Shown: positions 47,104 to 55,982, numbered from the stretch's first letter. The stretch is 64,000 nucleotides of DNA from Sphingobacterium sp. SYP-B4668 (GCF_027627455.1 NZ_CP115483.1:2976001-3040000); one strand, 5' to 3'. A program made the numbers and translations. The notes: generated by a model not told the origin, from the letters alone.

Positions 47104-49233
47104 GTGGCAAGATTAAAAATTAAGTATCAACGAGAACAATTAAAGCAGAATACCTTGGTATTAAAGTACGCAATGGTCCTTACGACGATTGTACTCATCT
47201 GTGTTTTTCTACCAAAACAACCCCGTTTTCAATATGAATTCGAAAAGGGGAAAGCATGGAATCACGACAACCTTGTATCTCCTTACAATTTTGCGGTACT
47301 TAAGACCCAAGAAGAGCTAAACCAAGACCGTAAAAACATCTTGCACACCGTCCAGCCTATCTATAACTTAAGTGTTAGTACAGCCAAGGAGCAAATCGAC
47401 CAATTCAATACAGATCTCGCTGAAAAATGGCAGACCAGCCAGATGGACTCTCTTAAAGACAAGATGTCGGACTACCGCGCAATAGGCTCCGAACTACTCA
47501 GTCATATATACATGAAGGGAGTCATTTCGCTCAATAATAGATATCAAAGTCGTGAAGGAGCTACCGGAGATGCTTCTGATGCATCCAAACAGTACAATTT
47601 CACGCTAGTCAACGATAATGTCGCTACACAAAAAAATACCGTTGACTGCTACACCATCGAGTCTGCATACAATTATATCGAATTGGCTTTGTCAAAATAT
47701 TCTAAAGTCACACACAAGAAATGGCTACTGGAAACGCTCAAGAACTACATTACTATCAATTACATTTTCAATGAAAATCTTACCAATAAAATTGAGCAAA
47801 ATGCATTAGCCAATATATCCACTACACGAGGTGTTGTTCAGAAAGGGGAGCTCATAGCAGAGAAAGATAAAATTATTAATAACGAAACTTATCAAAAGCT
47901 TGAATCTCTACGTAAGGTTTACGAAGATGAAGCTAAGATCAGTGGTAATCAAAACTATGTCGCCCTTGGACAATTTATGATTATCTCTTTATGCATCACA
48001 TTATTGATGGTTTTTTTATACTTCTTTCGTAAAGACATTTACTATAACAACAGGCTATTGACCATTATATTCGTCGTCATTATTGCCATGCTAGGTGTTC
48101 TTTCTTGGTGTGTAAACCTTAAAATACCAAGCCTTTACTATATACCTTATTGCGGGGTCCCCATTATTATTCGTATTTTATTTGACACGCGCGTAGCCCT
48201 CAATATACACCTATTAATGGTCCTCATTGCAGCATTGTTTGTCCCCAATTCCTATGAGTTTGTCTTTTTGCAATTCGTGACCGGCATGGTATCCATCTAC
48301 AGTATTAAGACGCTTGTCAAGCGTGAGCAGTTTTTAATTTCCAGTTTAATCATTCTAGCTACATATTTAGTTGCCTACATCGGACTTGGGTTAACACGCA
48401 ATGGTTCCTTTAGCAATATCTATTGGAGCGATATCCTCCCTTTCATTGTCAGTGTAGGCCTAACACTTCTAGCCTATCCGTTGATTTATGCTTTTGAGCG
48501 GCTCTTCGGGATAGTATCCGATTTGACATTGATGGAACTCACCAACAGTAACTCCAAGCTACTTCGAGAGTTGTCATTAAAGGCACCTGGTACTTTCCAA
48601 CATTCGCTTCAAGTAGCTAATCTAGCTGAAGCCGCCATCTACAAAATTGGAGGCAACCCGCTAATGGTAAGAGCGGGCGCTCTTTATCACGATGTTGGAA
48701 AGATGACCAATCCCCAATACTTCATTGAAAACCAAATATCTGGGCACAACCCGCATGATGAGCTTACCTCGGAGCAGAGTGCACAGGTCATCATCTCACA
48801 TGTCCACAAAGGGGTCGAGATTGCCCGTAAAAATCTACTACCCGAAGTAGTCGTTGATTTTATACGGACGCACCACGGAACTACCCGTGTAGACTATTTC
48901 TATAATATGTTCATTAAGAATAATCCGGACAAACTGGTAGACGAAGCTTTATTCCGTTACCCCGGTCCAATCCCCTATTCCAAAGAAACAGCAGTTTTAA
49001 TGATGGCCGATTCGGTTGAAGCTGCCTCTCGAAGTATGAAAGAGCATACAGAGCAATCCATCAATGATCTTGTCGATAAAATTATCGACCACAAAGTAGC
49101 ACAAAAGCAATTCGTAGATAGCAACATTACGATGAGGGATATCACAGAAGCCGCACGGATTTTTAAGTCCATGCTTAAGAGTATTTACCACGTCCGCATC
49201 GATTACGACTTGAGTCGAAAAAAAAGTGATTAA
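47104..49233 (+). CDS. 7TM-HD family phosphohydrolase (PgpH-like)
   Basis: Membrane HD-domain phosphodiesterase of the 7TMR-HD family; Listeria PgpH degrades cyclic di-AMP, and such a role is likely but not shown here. No ATG fits: GTG at 47104 (then ARLKIKYQREQ) gives 709 residues, and TTG at 47074 would add ten. In order: one N-terminal span (about 25-45), an extracytoplasmic 7TMR-HDED domain (about 50-280), a seven-span block (about 290-475) and the HD domain (about 495-690). The metal pair His529-Asp530 lies in YHDVGKM, with HHGT near residue 603. It ends 125 bp before tRNA-Ser. Confidence 0.88.
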   Translation: MARLKIKYQREQLKQNTLVLKYAMVLTTIVLICVFLPKQPRFQYEFEKGKAWNHDNLVSPYNFAVLKTQEELNQDRKNILHTVQPIYNLSVSTAKEQIDQFNTDLAEKWQTSQMDSLKDKMSDYRAIGSELLSHIYMKGVISLNNRYQSREGATGDASDASKQYNFTLVNDNVATQKNTVDCYTIESAYNYIELALSKYSKVTHKKWLLETLKNYITINYIFNENLTNKIEQNALANISTTRGVVQKGELIAEKDKIINNETYQKLESLRKVYEDEAKISGNQNYVALGQFMIISLCITLLMVFLYFFRKDIYYNNRLLTIIFVVIIAMLGVLSWCVNLKIPSLYYIPYCGVPIIIRILFDTRVALNIHLLMVLIAALFVPNSYEFVFLQFVTGMVSIYSIKTLVKREQFLISSLIILATYLVAYIGLGLTRNGSFSNIYWSDILPFIVSVGLTLLAYPLIYAFERLFGIVSDLTLMELTNSNSKLLRELSLKAPGTFQHSLQVANLAEAAIYKIGGNPLMVRAGALYHDVGKMTNPQYFIENQISGHNPHDELTSEQSAQVIISHVHKGVEIARKNLLPEVVVDFIRTHHGTTRVDYFYNMFIKNNPDKLVDEALFRYPGPIPYSKETAVLMMADSVEAASRSMKEHTEQSINDLVDKIIDHKVAQKQFVDSNITMRDITEAARIFKSMLKSIYHVRIDYDLSRKKSD

Positions 49234-49313
49234 CACCGCATAAACAAACAAATTGAGACTCAGAAGCTTATTTAAAAACGTCATCTTTTTTTCAAAAAAA
49301 AGAGATTATTGAC

Positions 49314-49344
49314 TTTGCGGAATGAAATATTTGCCTTATGTTTG
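49314..49344 (+). promoter_or_regulatory. Consensus Bacteroidota promoter of tRNA-Ser
   Basis: TTTG at 49314-49317, exactly 19 bases, then TATGTTTG at 49337-49344. This matches the primary sigma-factor consensus TTTG-N19-TANNTTTG of Bacteroidota. Transcription should start about 8 bases before the tRNA. Confidence 0.82.
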
Positions 49345-49358
49345 CATCGTCGAAACAG

Positions 49359-49824
<466 letters not shown>

Positions 49825-49836
49825 AGTAGAGACATT

Positions 49837-50667
49837 TTAAGCAGCTTCTGTTTTATTTTTCATCATTTCTTTTTCAGCCTGAACTGGCGTTAGGTAATCG
49901 ATTGATGAATGTCTTCTTTTTCTATTGTACCATACTTCGATATAATCAAACAGTTCAAGTTTTGCCTGTGCCCTGGTTTTAAATTTTCTGTGGTATACCA
50001 TTTCTGTTTTTAAGGTTTTGAAGAAGCTTTCTGCAACGGCATTATCCCAACAGTTTCCTTTTCTTGACATACTTTGCAATACTGGCAGACCTTTAAAGCA
50101 TCTACGGAACTCATTGCTGGCATATTGGATACCTCTGTCACTGTGAAAAATGAGTTCACAGTGCAACGGTCTGTTTTTTATAGCCATTTTCCATGCGTGT
50201 ACAACAGTTGAACTGGCACTCATACTATTATCCATGCTCCAGCCAATTATTTTTCGATCCGCCAGGTCCATTATTATCGTCAGGTAGAGCCAGCCCTCAC
50301 TAGTTCTGATATAGGTAATATCACTTACCCATTTCTCACCAATGCCAGTGGTGCTGAAATCCCTCAGCAGCAGGTTTGTGTTTACTGGATAAAGGTGGTT
50401 GGAATTGGTGGTAACCCTGTATCTTCGCTTCACTATACTTTTTATACCATTTCTACTCATCAGCTTGGCTATCCGTGGACGTGATACTTTTACACCTTCC
50501 GCATTTAATTCCTTGGTTATTCTCGGACTGCCATAACGCCCCTTGCTCATTGAATACACTACTTTGAGCTTATCCAACAGTTCGGCGTTCTGCCGTTGCC
50601 AGAAACCTACTGGATCTTTGGACCATTTATAATAGGCACTACTGGTAATCCCAAAAAATAACGACAT
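49837..50667 (-). CDS. IS3-family transposase OrfB (DDE integrase domain)
   Basis: Catalytic subunit of the IS, 276 residues. An HTH_21-type segment (MSKGRYGSPRITKELNAEG) precedes an rve/DDE integrase core. The three acidic residues are present: Asp in KWVSDITYIRT, Asp in FHSDRGIQY and Glu in AVAESFFKTLK. The C-terminus YNRKRRHSSIDYLTPVQAE is the family hallmark. The reading frame is open upstream of the ATG back to the frameshift site in orfA, so the real product is probably an OrfAB fusion. It looks functional. Confidence 0.93.
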   Translation of the reverse strand: MSLFFGITSSAYYKWSKDPVGFWQRQNAELLDKLKVVYSMSKGRYGSPRITKELNAEGVKVSRPRIAKLMSRNGIKSIVKRRYRVTTNSNHLYPVNTNLLLRDFSTTGIGEKWVSDITYIRTSEGWLYLTIIMDLADRKIIGWSMDNSMSASSTVVHAWKMAIKNRPLHCELIFHSDRGIQYASNEFRRCFKGLPVLQSMSRKGNCWDNAVAESFFKTLKTEMVYHRKFKTRAQAKLELFDYIEVWYNRKRRHSSIDYLTPVQAEKEMMKNKTEAA

Positions 50668-50699
50668 CTTCTCTACGGGGTAAATTGATTTATGATCAG

Positions 50700-51011
50700 C
50701 TATAAATCTGTATACCTCCCGTCTCCCTTGGAGAAGATGCCTACTACCTTTTTTAATATATCACGTTCCAGTTCGGCATTCTTTAGTGCCTTTTTCAATC
50801 TCCTGATTTCCATCTGCTCTTCACTAAGACCTATTATATCCATCATGATCTTACCTCCATTGAAAGCTGGATTATTACGCCATTTACTTAGTCTTGAAGG
50901 ATCCAAATCCAGCTCAATAGCTGCTTCCTTTACCGAATTCTTTAATCTGGACAATTCAACGGCCATCTTTTTGAATTCATCATCAAATACCCTGTGTTTC
51001 ATATTAGTCAA
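50700..51011 (-). CDS. IS3-family transposase OrfA (HTH_Tnp_1)
   Basis: DNA-binding protein of the IS, 103 residues (or 100 from the Met at 51002). It contains a helix-turn-helix (VKEAAIELDLDPSRLSKWRNN, about 26-46) followed by a leucine-zipper-like coiled coil (EEQMEIRRLKKALKNAELERDILKK-type heptads, about 65-90). Near its end the mRNA has A-AAA-AAG in the zero frame (minus strand of 50748-50754). A -1 shift there enters the open orfB frame. Confidence 0.92.
   Translation of the reverse strand: MTNMKHRVFDDEFKKMAVELSRLKNSVKEAAIELDLDPSRLSKWRNNPAFNGGKIMMDIIGLSEEQMEIRRLKKALKNAELERDILKKVVGIFSKGDGRYTDL
50748..50754 (-). promoter_or_regulatory. Programmed -1 frameshift heptamer A AAA AAG of the IS
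   Basis: The minus strand reads A AAA AAG in the orfA frame (codons TTA-AAA-AAG). Shifting back one base enters a frame that is open through to orfB without a stop. This is the usual slippery sequence of IS3-family elements. Confidence 0.8.
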
Positions 51012-51055
51012 ATTTAAAATTACATTTCAAATCTGCTCTATAAAATGTCTCTACT

Positions 51056-51399
51056 CAAAGGTAGCAACTCCACTCGGTAACGCTAACGACTTGTATCTTG
51101 AATTTCATCTGGAGCTTCTTCACGTAAATCAAAGCCTCTCCAGCATCCCTACTAAACCTGTCCATTTGATCGACAAGCAGGTATTCTACTTTTTTATGAT
51201 GCTTGGCCACAAATTCCTGTAGCTTCTGAAAGTCGGGCCGGTCAAATGTTTTGGCACTTTTACCACGGTCTATGAACGTATCGGTCAATTCGACCCTATT
51301 ATTTTCGATCCATTGGTCGGTATACAATTCTTGTCTCTCAATGGACCCGTTGCTTTGTCCTTTTCTGCTAAATCTTAGATATCTTATCGCTCTTTTCAT
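51056..51399 (-). pseudogene. N-terminal resolvase domain of the disrupted serine recombinase
   Basis: The first 114 codons of a large serine recombinase: AIRYLRFSRKGQSNGSIERQ with the nucleophile Ser11, then FIDRGKSAKTFDRPDFQKL and LLVDQMDRFSRDAGEAL, all resolvase-domain motifs. Translation runs into the IS right end and stops at once. The recombinase DNA-binding domain and zinc-ribbon region expected after it (about 250-300 residues) are absent from the window. Together with the C-terminal remnant this was the integrase of an element at tRNA-Ser. Confidence 0.85.
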
Positions 51400-51538
51400 T
51401 TTGGTATTCTTTTAAAGCTGACTCCACCATTATTTCTCCTATTAGATCTAATAACTTTATCATACTTGGATGTATTGCATGCTCATTGGTAGCTGCTTGT
51501 TGTTCTAGGCTACCTTCCTCTTCACGTTTCTCCTTCAT
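51368..51538 (-). CDS. Small ORF overlapping the recombinase start
   Basis: A 56-residue acidic/basic peptide beginning MKEKREEEGSLEQQ, with a hydrophobic helix near its middle (MIKLLDLIGEIMVESAL). Its last 32 bp overlap the recombinase start in another frame, suggesting translational coupling. I do not recognise it. The overlap and coding-like composition are the only evidence. Confidence 0.5.
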   Translation of the reverse strand: MKEKREEEGSLEQQAATNEHAIHPSMIKLLDLIGEIMVESALKEYQNEKSDKISKI

Positions 51539-51694
51539 AACACAAACATTAAAACAACTTAATCCGCTCGAAGAACGGATCTGTAAACAATACGACGATG
51601 GGAAGTGAGGAAAAGGAGAAACAAAGTTAATTCCTAACGGTCGTATAAATTGGTGTTGCTTAAATTCTAAAGCTGTATTACGTTATATGCAATA

Positions 51695-51714
51695 TAGTAC
51701 AACATAATGTACTA
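51695..51714. promoter_or_regulatory. Possible operator in the XRE/recombinase intergenic region
   Basis: TAGTAC and GTACTA are 6-base inverted repeats with an 8-base spacer. A second, weaker one (ACTAT-N5-ATAGT) is at 51741-51755. Both lie just upstream of the XRE regulator gene, as expected for autoregulation. Confidence 0.35.
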
Positions 51715-51772
51715 CGCAAATATATGGACTATTTCTTTTCACTATTTGATATAGTAAAACTATTTTTGGGAC

Positions 51773-51979
51773 ATGAGCTTTAAAAACCAAATTGGAGCTG
51801 CTTTGAAAGAGGCACGAATGAAAAAAGGAATGACCATGCAGGAGTTGGCCGACAAAATTGGTGTCAAAGGGACCAATACGATAAGCCGGTACGAAAGTGG
51901 TAGACTTAACCTTAGTGCGGACCTGATTGAAAAGATCTGTGACGCCATGGGGATAAAACCGCATATAACCTTGAATTGA
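51773..51979 (+). CDS. Small XRE-family helix-turn-helix regulator
   Basis: A 68-residue protein that is essentially one Cro/C1-type HTH domain: AALKEARMKKGMTMQELADKIG then TNTISRYESGRLN. It is divergent from the small ORF and recombinase gene, an arrangement frequent in mobile elements, where such proteins control the integration module. No toxin partner was seen beside it. Confidence 0.85.
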   Translation: MSFKNQIGAALKEARMKKGMTMQELADKIGVKGTNTISRYESGRLNLSADLIEKICDAMGIKPHITLN

Positions 51980-52080
51980 ACCCTTACCTGAAAACTACAT
52001 CAAAAAGTATTTCCTAGGGAGAAGTTAGGCAACGGTAGATTACGAATACCTAGGAACTTGTCTCTGTATCGTCCAAAGGG

Positions 52081-52293
52081 CTATTCTGCGACAGGGATTA
52101 CGATGACACCTAATTGCGTAGGTTTCATCCAGTGAAAGACCCCTATGGTATAGGGGTAAGTACTCCAATTAGCATTAGACCTTTTATTAATGTCCCAATT
52201 GCCGAACTTGGCTAAACATCTCAAGTATTCAAACGGCACATTACCCAACCTTGCTTCAAGCCCATAAACACGGCTAGTAGCCTGAATAGCGAA
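52081..52293 (-). pseudogene. Unassigned coding-like remnant
   Basis: The minus strand has 70 open codons ending at TAG (52081-52083). They read as plausible globular protein (segments such as SRVYGLEARLGNVPFEYL, LAKFGNWDINKRSNANW and TIGVFHWMKPTQLGVIVI). An in-frame TAA at 52294 lies directly upstream and no ATG is near the beginning, only GTG or TTG. I see it as the C-terminal part of a lost gene, or a small gene with a non-ATG start. No family recognised. Confidence 0.4.
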
Positions 52294-52325
52294 TTAAGGA
52301 TTTTTACGACCCTATCGCTAGTCTT

Positions 52326-52853
52326 CTAAATAGTCTTTTCGATTAATGCCGCATACATATTGCCATCTCCGAATATGGACTGCTGTTCTCCAAGCTTACT
52401 GATCTTAGAATAACCGCAGGTTTCGAACAATTGTTTCAGGCGGACAAAACCTATGGGATAGGGAACCCACTGATTAGCAATTTCAGTATCGTATTCGACA
52501 ATGACAAATTTCTTATCCAATGACATATACTTCTCCAGTGTAACGATCAGCAAGCGCTTATCTTTCATGTAATGGAACGAATTGGCCATTAGAATACCAT
52601 TCAGGTTTGAAAAATCAAAATCGGGTTGCTCCAGGTCGGCCATTATAAAGGATACGGAAACGTGCTCCCCCATTAGCTTTGGGAGGTACTGTACCGTTCT
52701 GTCCACGGCATAGATATGGCTTCCACTTGGCAGTATATGTGCCAGGGCAGTGGTGAAAACACCGTTCCCACAGCCCAAATCGGCCCATAACTGCGGAACA
52801 CCGAAATGTGGCACCCCTTTTTCGATCAAATGGATAGCTTCTTGCTGTTTCAT
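52326..52853 (-). CDS. Class I SAM-dependent methyltransferase
   Basis: A 175-residue methyltransferase-like protein. Motif I is WADLGCGNGVFTTAL (about 23-37), followed by IYAVDRTVQYL (acidic end of beta 2) and LNGILMANSFHYM (motif post-II). The C-terminus VRLKQLFETCGYSKISKLGE is typical of small-molecule methyltransferases. Substrate unknown. It lies in the accessory region right of the recombinase. Confidence 0.82.
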   Translation of the reverse strand: MKQQEAIHLIEKGVPHFGVPQLWADLGCGNGVFTTALAHILPSGSHIYAVDRTVQYLPKLMGEHVSVSFIMADLEQPDFDFSNLNGILMANSFHYMKDKRLLIVTLEKYMSLDKKFVIVEYDTEIANQWVPYPIGFVRLKQLFETCGYSKISKLGEQQSIFGDGNMYAALIEKTI

Positions 52854-53135
52854 ATCCTACGGGTCAAATACGCTTAGATTTATAGGTACATCCTAAAAAT
52901 TTACAGTTCCAAACTTAACAAAATAAATCTGCGATCGCTTACCAAATACCTGACCTATTTCATGAGGTAACCTATATGGAGTTATATAGGCAGGTATATT
53001 GACCTTCGTTCGGGCCATATTGGAATGAATGACGGGGCAACGCAACTTACTGAAAAAGCCGATAATTAAATACAGGACCATTAATTTGTATATTCGCTAA
53101 ACCTATTATAAAAAAGGTGTTCAATAATTGATCAA

Positions 53136-53579
53136 ATGCTAATTAGAGAGGCGAACATTGCCGATATCGGTCAAATTCAAGTCGTGAGAAATGCAGTGAA
53201 AGAAAATACCTTATCGGATCCCAACCTGGTAACCGATGAGGATTGTAGGGTATTTATCACAGAAAGAGGCAAAGGCTGGGTTTGTGAGCTAAAGGATCAA
53301 ATCGTCGGCTTTTCAATTGCGGATCTAGAAGAAAATAATATTTGGGCGCTGTTTGTTCAGCCAGCATTTGACAATCGAGGTATCGGCAGACTATTGCATG
53401 ATGTGATGGTCGATTGGTACTTTACTAAAACAAAACAAACGGTTTGGCTAGGAACTGCTCCGGGAACACGAGCAGAATCATTTTATAGAAAAGCGGGTTG
53501 GAAAGAAGTGGGGGTACATGGAAAAGGTGAAATCAAATTTGAAATGACATTTGAGGACTGGCTTAATTCTGCAAGATAA
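53136..53579 (+). CDS. GNAT-family N-acetyltransferase
   Basis: A 147-residue Gcn5-related acetyltransferase. The acetyl-CoA motif A is DNRGIGRLLHDVMVDW near residue 87; the region WLGTAPGTRAESFYRKAGWKEVG near 110 is motif B. Substrate unknown. It is the gene just left of the ComF-like fragment and reads rightward. Confidence 0.88.
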   Translation: MLIREANIADIGQIQVVRNAVKENTLSDPNLVTDEDCRVFITERGKGWVCELKDQIVGFSIADLEENNIWALFVQPAFDNRGIGRLLHDVMVDWYFTKTKQTVWLGTAPGTRAESFYRKAGWKEVGVHGKGEIKFEMTFEDWLNSAR

Positions 53580-53610
53580 ATCCAATGGCTAAGACCCTGG
53601 GAACTGCTTC

Positions 53611-53735
53611 AGCATTTGGAAGGGATATCGGATTCGGGATGGTCGCCTGGTCTTTTCGCAGAGGTAGCCCAAAGGCTGCTGGGCTTCCGGTTGGGGAGTC
53701 GCCTTTACTTCGCGATGGCCTAGGACGTGGACCAT
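53611..53735 (-). pseudogene. Fragment of a ComF-like phosphoribosyltransferase gene
   Basis: This 125-bp stretch aligns without gaps to 55351-55475 inside the intact ComF-like gene; I count 105 of 125 identical bases (84%). Its translation keeps the frame (LGHRE, then PEAQQPLGYLCEKTRRPSR and YPFQMLK) but lacks both the start and the catalytic half. It ends exactly at the base before the stop codon of the serine hydrolase gene. It is the relic of a diverged second copy. Confidence 0.85.
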
Positions 53736-54767
53736 TTATTTTACAAAGTATATTCTATTTGCCAGATTTTGTAAGTCAGCGGTGTCTGTGTTACAAAGAA
53801 TTATTAAGATTTTGTCGAAGTTTTCGTTTAGCATGATTTCGGAATTAAATCCGTCAATACTTCCACTTCTTCTATAAACATTCAATTTATCATCGTAGTA
53901 GAAACCAAATGTAGGTTTTCCCGAAAGCCAATCTACATACTCGTTAGTTTGTGGTTTTAGAAGAAAATTATTTTTTGAGTTTTCAGAAATCAGTACATTG
54001 TTTTTGATCGAAAGTAAAAGTTTATATAGGTCTTCTGTAGTTGAATACATCCCACCTGCTCCGTAATAATTGGAGATGTATCTTCTATCATTAAAAAGAG
54101 GGTCATTTTTTTCTCCTTCTCCGAATGAATAGTTATGATAACCGTACGCTAAATGCTTCGTAATCTCATTCTCATTTACAAATCCTGTATTTTCCAGTTT
54201 TAGCGGTATGATAATCAAATCTTCGATTGATTTTGAGAATTTTTTCTTTGTAATATTTTCGATTACTTGAGAAAGTAGCACATAGTCAACATTGTTATAA
54301 TTGAATTTTACCGTATCGTTTGATGGCTTTTTTGCAAATTCCTTTATGTAACTGTCGAGAGAATATTTATTAACTACGGCTTTTATGGGTTCGTTTTCTA
54401 ATCCGGAATGATGGGTTAATAAATCTTGTATTGATATGATTTTACAATTTTCGGGGAGTTCAGGAATAAATTTTCCGAGGGTGTCTTTGAAATCGACCAA
54501 CCCCTTTTCTTGAAGCTGTAAAATAGCGAGTGATGTGAAAAGTTTGGTTATGGATGCTATTGGAAATCGGGTCCTATCATTGATCTCTACATCAAACTGA
54601 ATATTAGAAAATCCCTTGTTGATTTTTTGTGTTTGTTTTCCCTGAAAAAATAAAATACTTCCATTAAAATGCCCTTTTTCATATTCTTGGTCAATTATTT
54701 TTTGAATATCATTTTGACCAAACAGAATTAAAGGAAATACTAAAAATAGTAATAAGGAAAATTTCAT
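53736..54767 (-). CDS. Serine hydrolase, class C beta-lactamase/PBP-like
   Basis: A secreted or periplasmic serine hydrolase of the beta-lactamase-related family, 343 residues with a signal peptide (about 1-17, ending LFGQ). The active residues are Ser72 and Lys75 (SITK) and Tyr157-x-Asn159 (YNN). DLLTHHSGL near residue 115 is the usual family motif. Family members are esterases, D-aminopeptidases or PBP4*-like proteins; beta-lactam hydrolysis is not implied. The gene is visibly more AT-rich than its neighbours, and its stop codon abuts the ComF-like fragment, which suggests separate acquisition. Confidence 0.85.
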   Translation of the reverse strand: MKFSLLLFLVFPLILFGQNDIQKIIDQEYEKGHFNGSILFFQGKQTQKINKGFSNIQFDVEINDRTRFPIASITKLFTSLAILQLQEKGLVDFKDTLGKFIPELPENCKIISIQDLLTHHSGLENEPIKAVVNKYSLDSYIKEFAKKPSNDTVKFNYNNVDYVLLSQVIENITKKKFSKSIEDLIIIPLKLENTGFVNENEITKHLAYGYHNYSFGEGEKNDPLFNDRRYISNYYGAGGMYSTTEDLYKLLLSIKNNVLISENSKNNFLLKPQTNEYVDWLSGKPTFGFYYDDKLNVYRRSGSIDGFNSEIMLNENFDKILIILCNTDTADLQNLANRIYFVK

Positions 54768-54947
54768 ATTTTGTTCTTTTACACCTGACTATTGTTAAAA
54801 TTAATAGCAACCATTAATAATGGTAAATATAGAGAATTTGAAAATGCTTCAAATGGGAACATGATAAATATGAATAGGTAAATCTTACATCTAACGTCCC
54901 GGGCATACATCTTCCTATGACCTTGAATTAAAACCCTTTCCTGCAAA

Positions 54948-55682
54948 TTACAGGAAGAACGTATTTTGATTGGAGAAGTCAGGCATGGGTAGGTCGCGGA
55001 TATCCAGAAGCTTATCCCCGTACCCTTCGGCGGGTTCCTCGGCGGCCGGAAAGTACGATTGCCACCTGCTTCCATAGGGTACATCTGCTGATAAGTCGCT
55101 GTTGTATTCCGGGTCGTATACCGTTCGGGCCAAGGCATACACCCTAAAATCGATATCCGGATATTGGTCCAAAAGGGCTTTCCAAACGGCCCTGGCGGTT
55201 GCGCCGGTGGTGATGATATCATCTACGAACCAACACGTCCTAAACTGCCTCCGTGTAAACCCGTCCCCTACCTGATATACATCTTGTAAGGTGTTCCACC
55301 GCTGCTCCTTTGTCAGGAACTTTAAAGGTTGCGTTTCGCGGACCTTCTTTAGCATTTGGAAGGGATATCGGATGCGGGATGGTCGCCTGGTCTTCTCACA
55401 TAGGTAGGCCAACGGCTGTTGGGCCTCTGATTTGGGAGTTACCTGCATTTCACGATGGCCTAGTGCGCGGACCATGATATCCTGTAGATCGCTTTCCAGC
55501 GGTAGGAAATCATCCAGCAGGTAGCGAAGCCAAAAGTGTATCGCCGTAAAGTTGCCCTGTTTCAATTTTAAGATACTTTCCGAGATTGGGTCGCCCCCCT
55601 GCCTCGAGGGAATATAGCCACAAATGTAGTAAACCGGAGCCTTTCGCCCGTCCAGTTCCAGCCATTCATTCGGATTTCTCAT
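54948..55682 (-). CDS. ComF-like phosphoribosyltransferase-family protein
   Basis: A 244-residue protein with a type I PRTase signature, CWFVDDIITTGATARAVWKAL (about 149-169), and the ComF-type segment LTKEQRWNTLQDVYQV just upstream. The N-terminus lacks the four-cysteine zinc finger of classic ComF but has the helical ILKLKQGNFTAIHFWLRYLL region. ComF is linked to natural transformation, yet this copy lies in an accessory region and may be element-borne. Part of it is duplicated at 53611-53735. Confidence 0.78.
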   Translation of the reverse strand: MRNPNEWLELDGRKAPVYYICGYIPSRQGGDPISESILKLKQGNFTAIHFWLRYLLDDFLPLESDLQDIMVRALGHREMQVTPKSEAQQPLAYLCEKTRRPSRIRYPFQMLKKVRETQPLKFLTKEQRWNTLQDVYQVGDGFTRRQFRTCWFVDDIITTGATARAVWKALLDQYPDIDFRVYALARTVYDPEYNSDLSADVPYGSRWQSYFPAAEEPAEGYGDKLLDIRDLPMPDFSNQNTFFL

Positions 55683-55945
55683 CTTACTAAGATATCAAAA
55701 TGATTTTATAATCCGTATGTGGACCCTATCCGCCATTCGTTCTGTTCGGCACGTTTGGAAAAGATTCTTTATGCACCGCAAACCGGAAGATATTCATGCT
55801 GTTCGTCCAAGTATAATATCCTTGGCATTGCGGAAGCCAAGGAAAATGCCAGTGGTCAGTTGAACAAGCAGAATGGGAAAAGTGGTAATAGAGAAGATGG
55901 AAACGGATAGTAGAAGGATAAACCGTGATTTAATATAGATAGGTC
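55683..55945. other. Gap without a supported gene
   Basis: Two short overlapping rightward frames exist here (48-63 codons), but neither looks like a known protein. The gap separates the ComF-like gene from a hairpin and the next lipoprotein gene. Confidence 0.4.
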
Positions 55946-55977
55946 AATCCAAAGAAGGGAATACCCTTCTTTGGATT
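55946..55977. terminator. 14-bp perfect hairpin after the lipoprotein gene
   Basis: AATCCAAAGAAGGG and its exact complement surround an AATA loop. It begins 5 bp after the lipoprotein stop on the minus strand. There is no T run on that strand, so the terminator call is moderate. Confidence 0.6.
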
Positions 55978-55982
55978 TAAGG

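Larger units (their letters stand above)
49825..51055 (-). mobile_element. IS3-family insertion sequence, structurally intact
   Basis: About 1231 bp bounded by perfect 15-bp terminal inverted repeats AGTAGAGACATTTTA (49825-49839 and 51041-51055). Both ends are flanked by CA(A), compatible with a short 2-3 bp target duplication whose exact edge is ambiguous by one base. Inside are orfA and orfB on the minus strand, overlapping in the way of IS3 elements with a programmed -1 frameshift. It lies in the serine recombinase gene, but the two gene halves do not join into a full protein, so the recombinase middle was also lost. Confidence 0.9.

Noticed and set aside
51761..51768. TATTTTTG as -7 box of the XRE gene
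   Set aside because: It matches the consensus but is only four bases before the ATG, so transcription would begin inside the gene.
52893..53081. Leftward 62-codon frame (or 42 codons from 53018)
   Set aside because: No recognised family, no operon context and an odd N-terminus; it may be chance, so it is not listed as a gene.
53736..54767. Serine hydrolase as an antibiotic-resistance beta-lactamase
   Set aside because: SxxK and YxN are shared by many esterases and peptidases of this fold; nothing in the sequence points specifically to beta-lactam hydrolysis.
54779..55222. Leftward 147-codon frame overlapping the ComF-like gene
   Set aside because: It lies mostly inside the ComF-like gene in another frame, and its proline- and threonine-rich translation looks like a shadow.
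55719..55910. Rightward 63-codon frame
   Set aside because: Composition is not protein-like and a second overlapping frame is equally open; no supporting signal was found.
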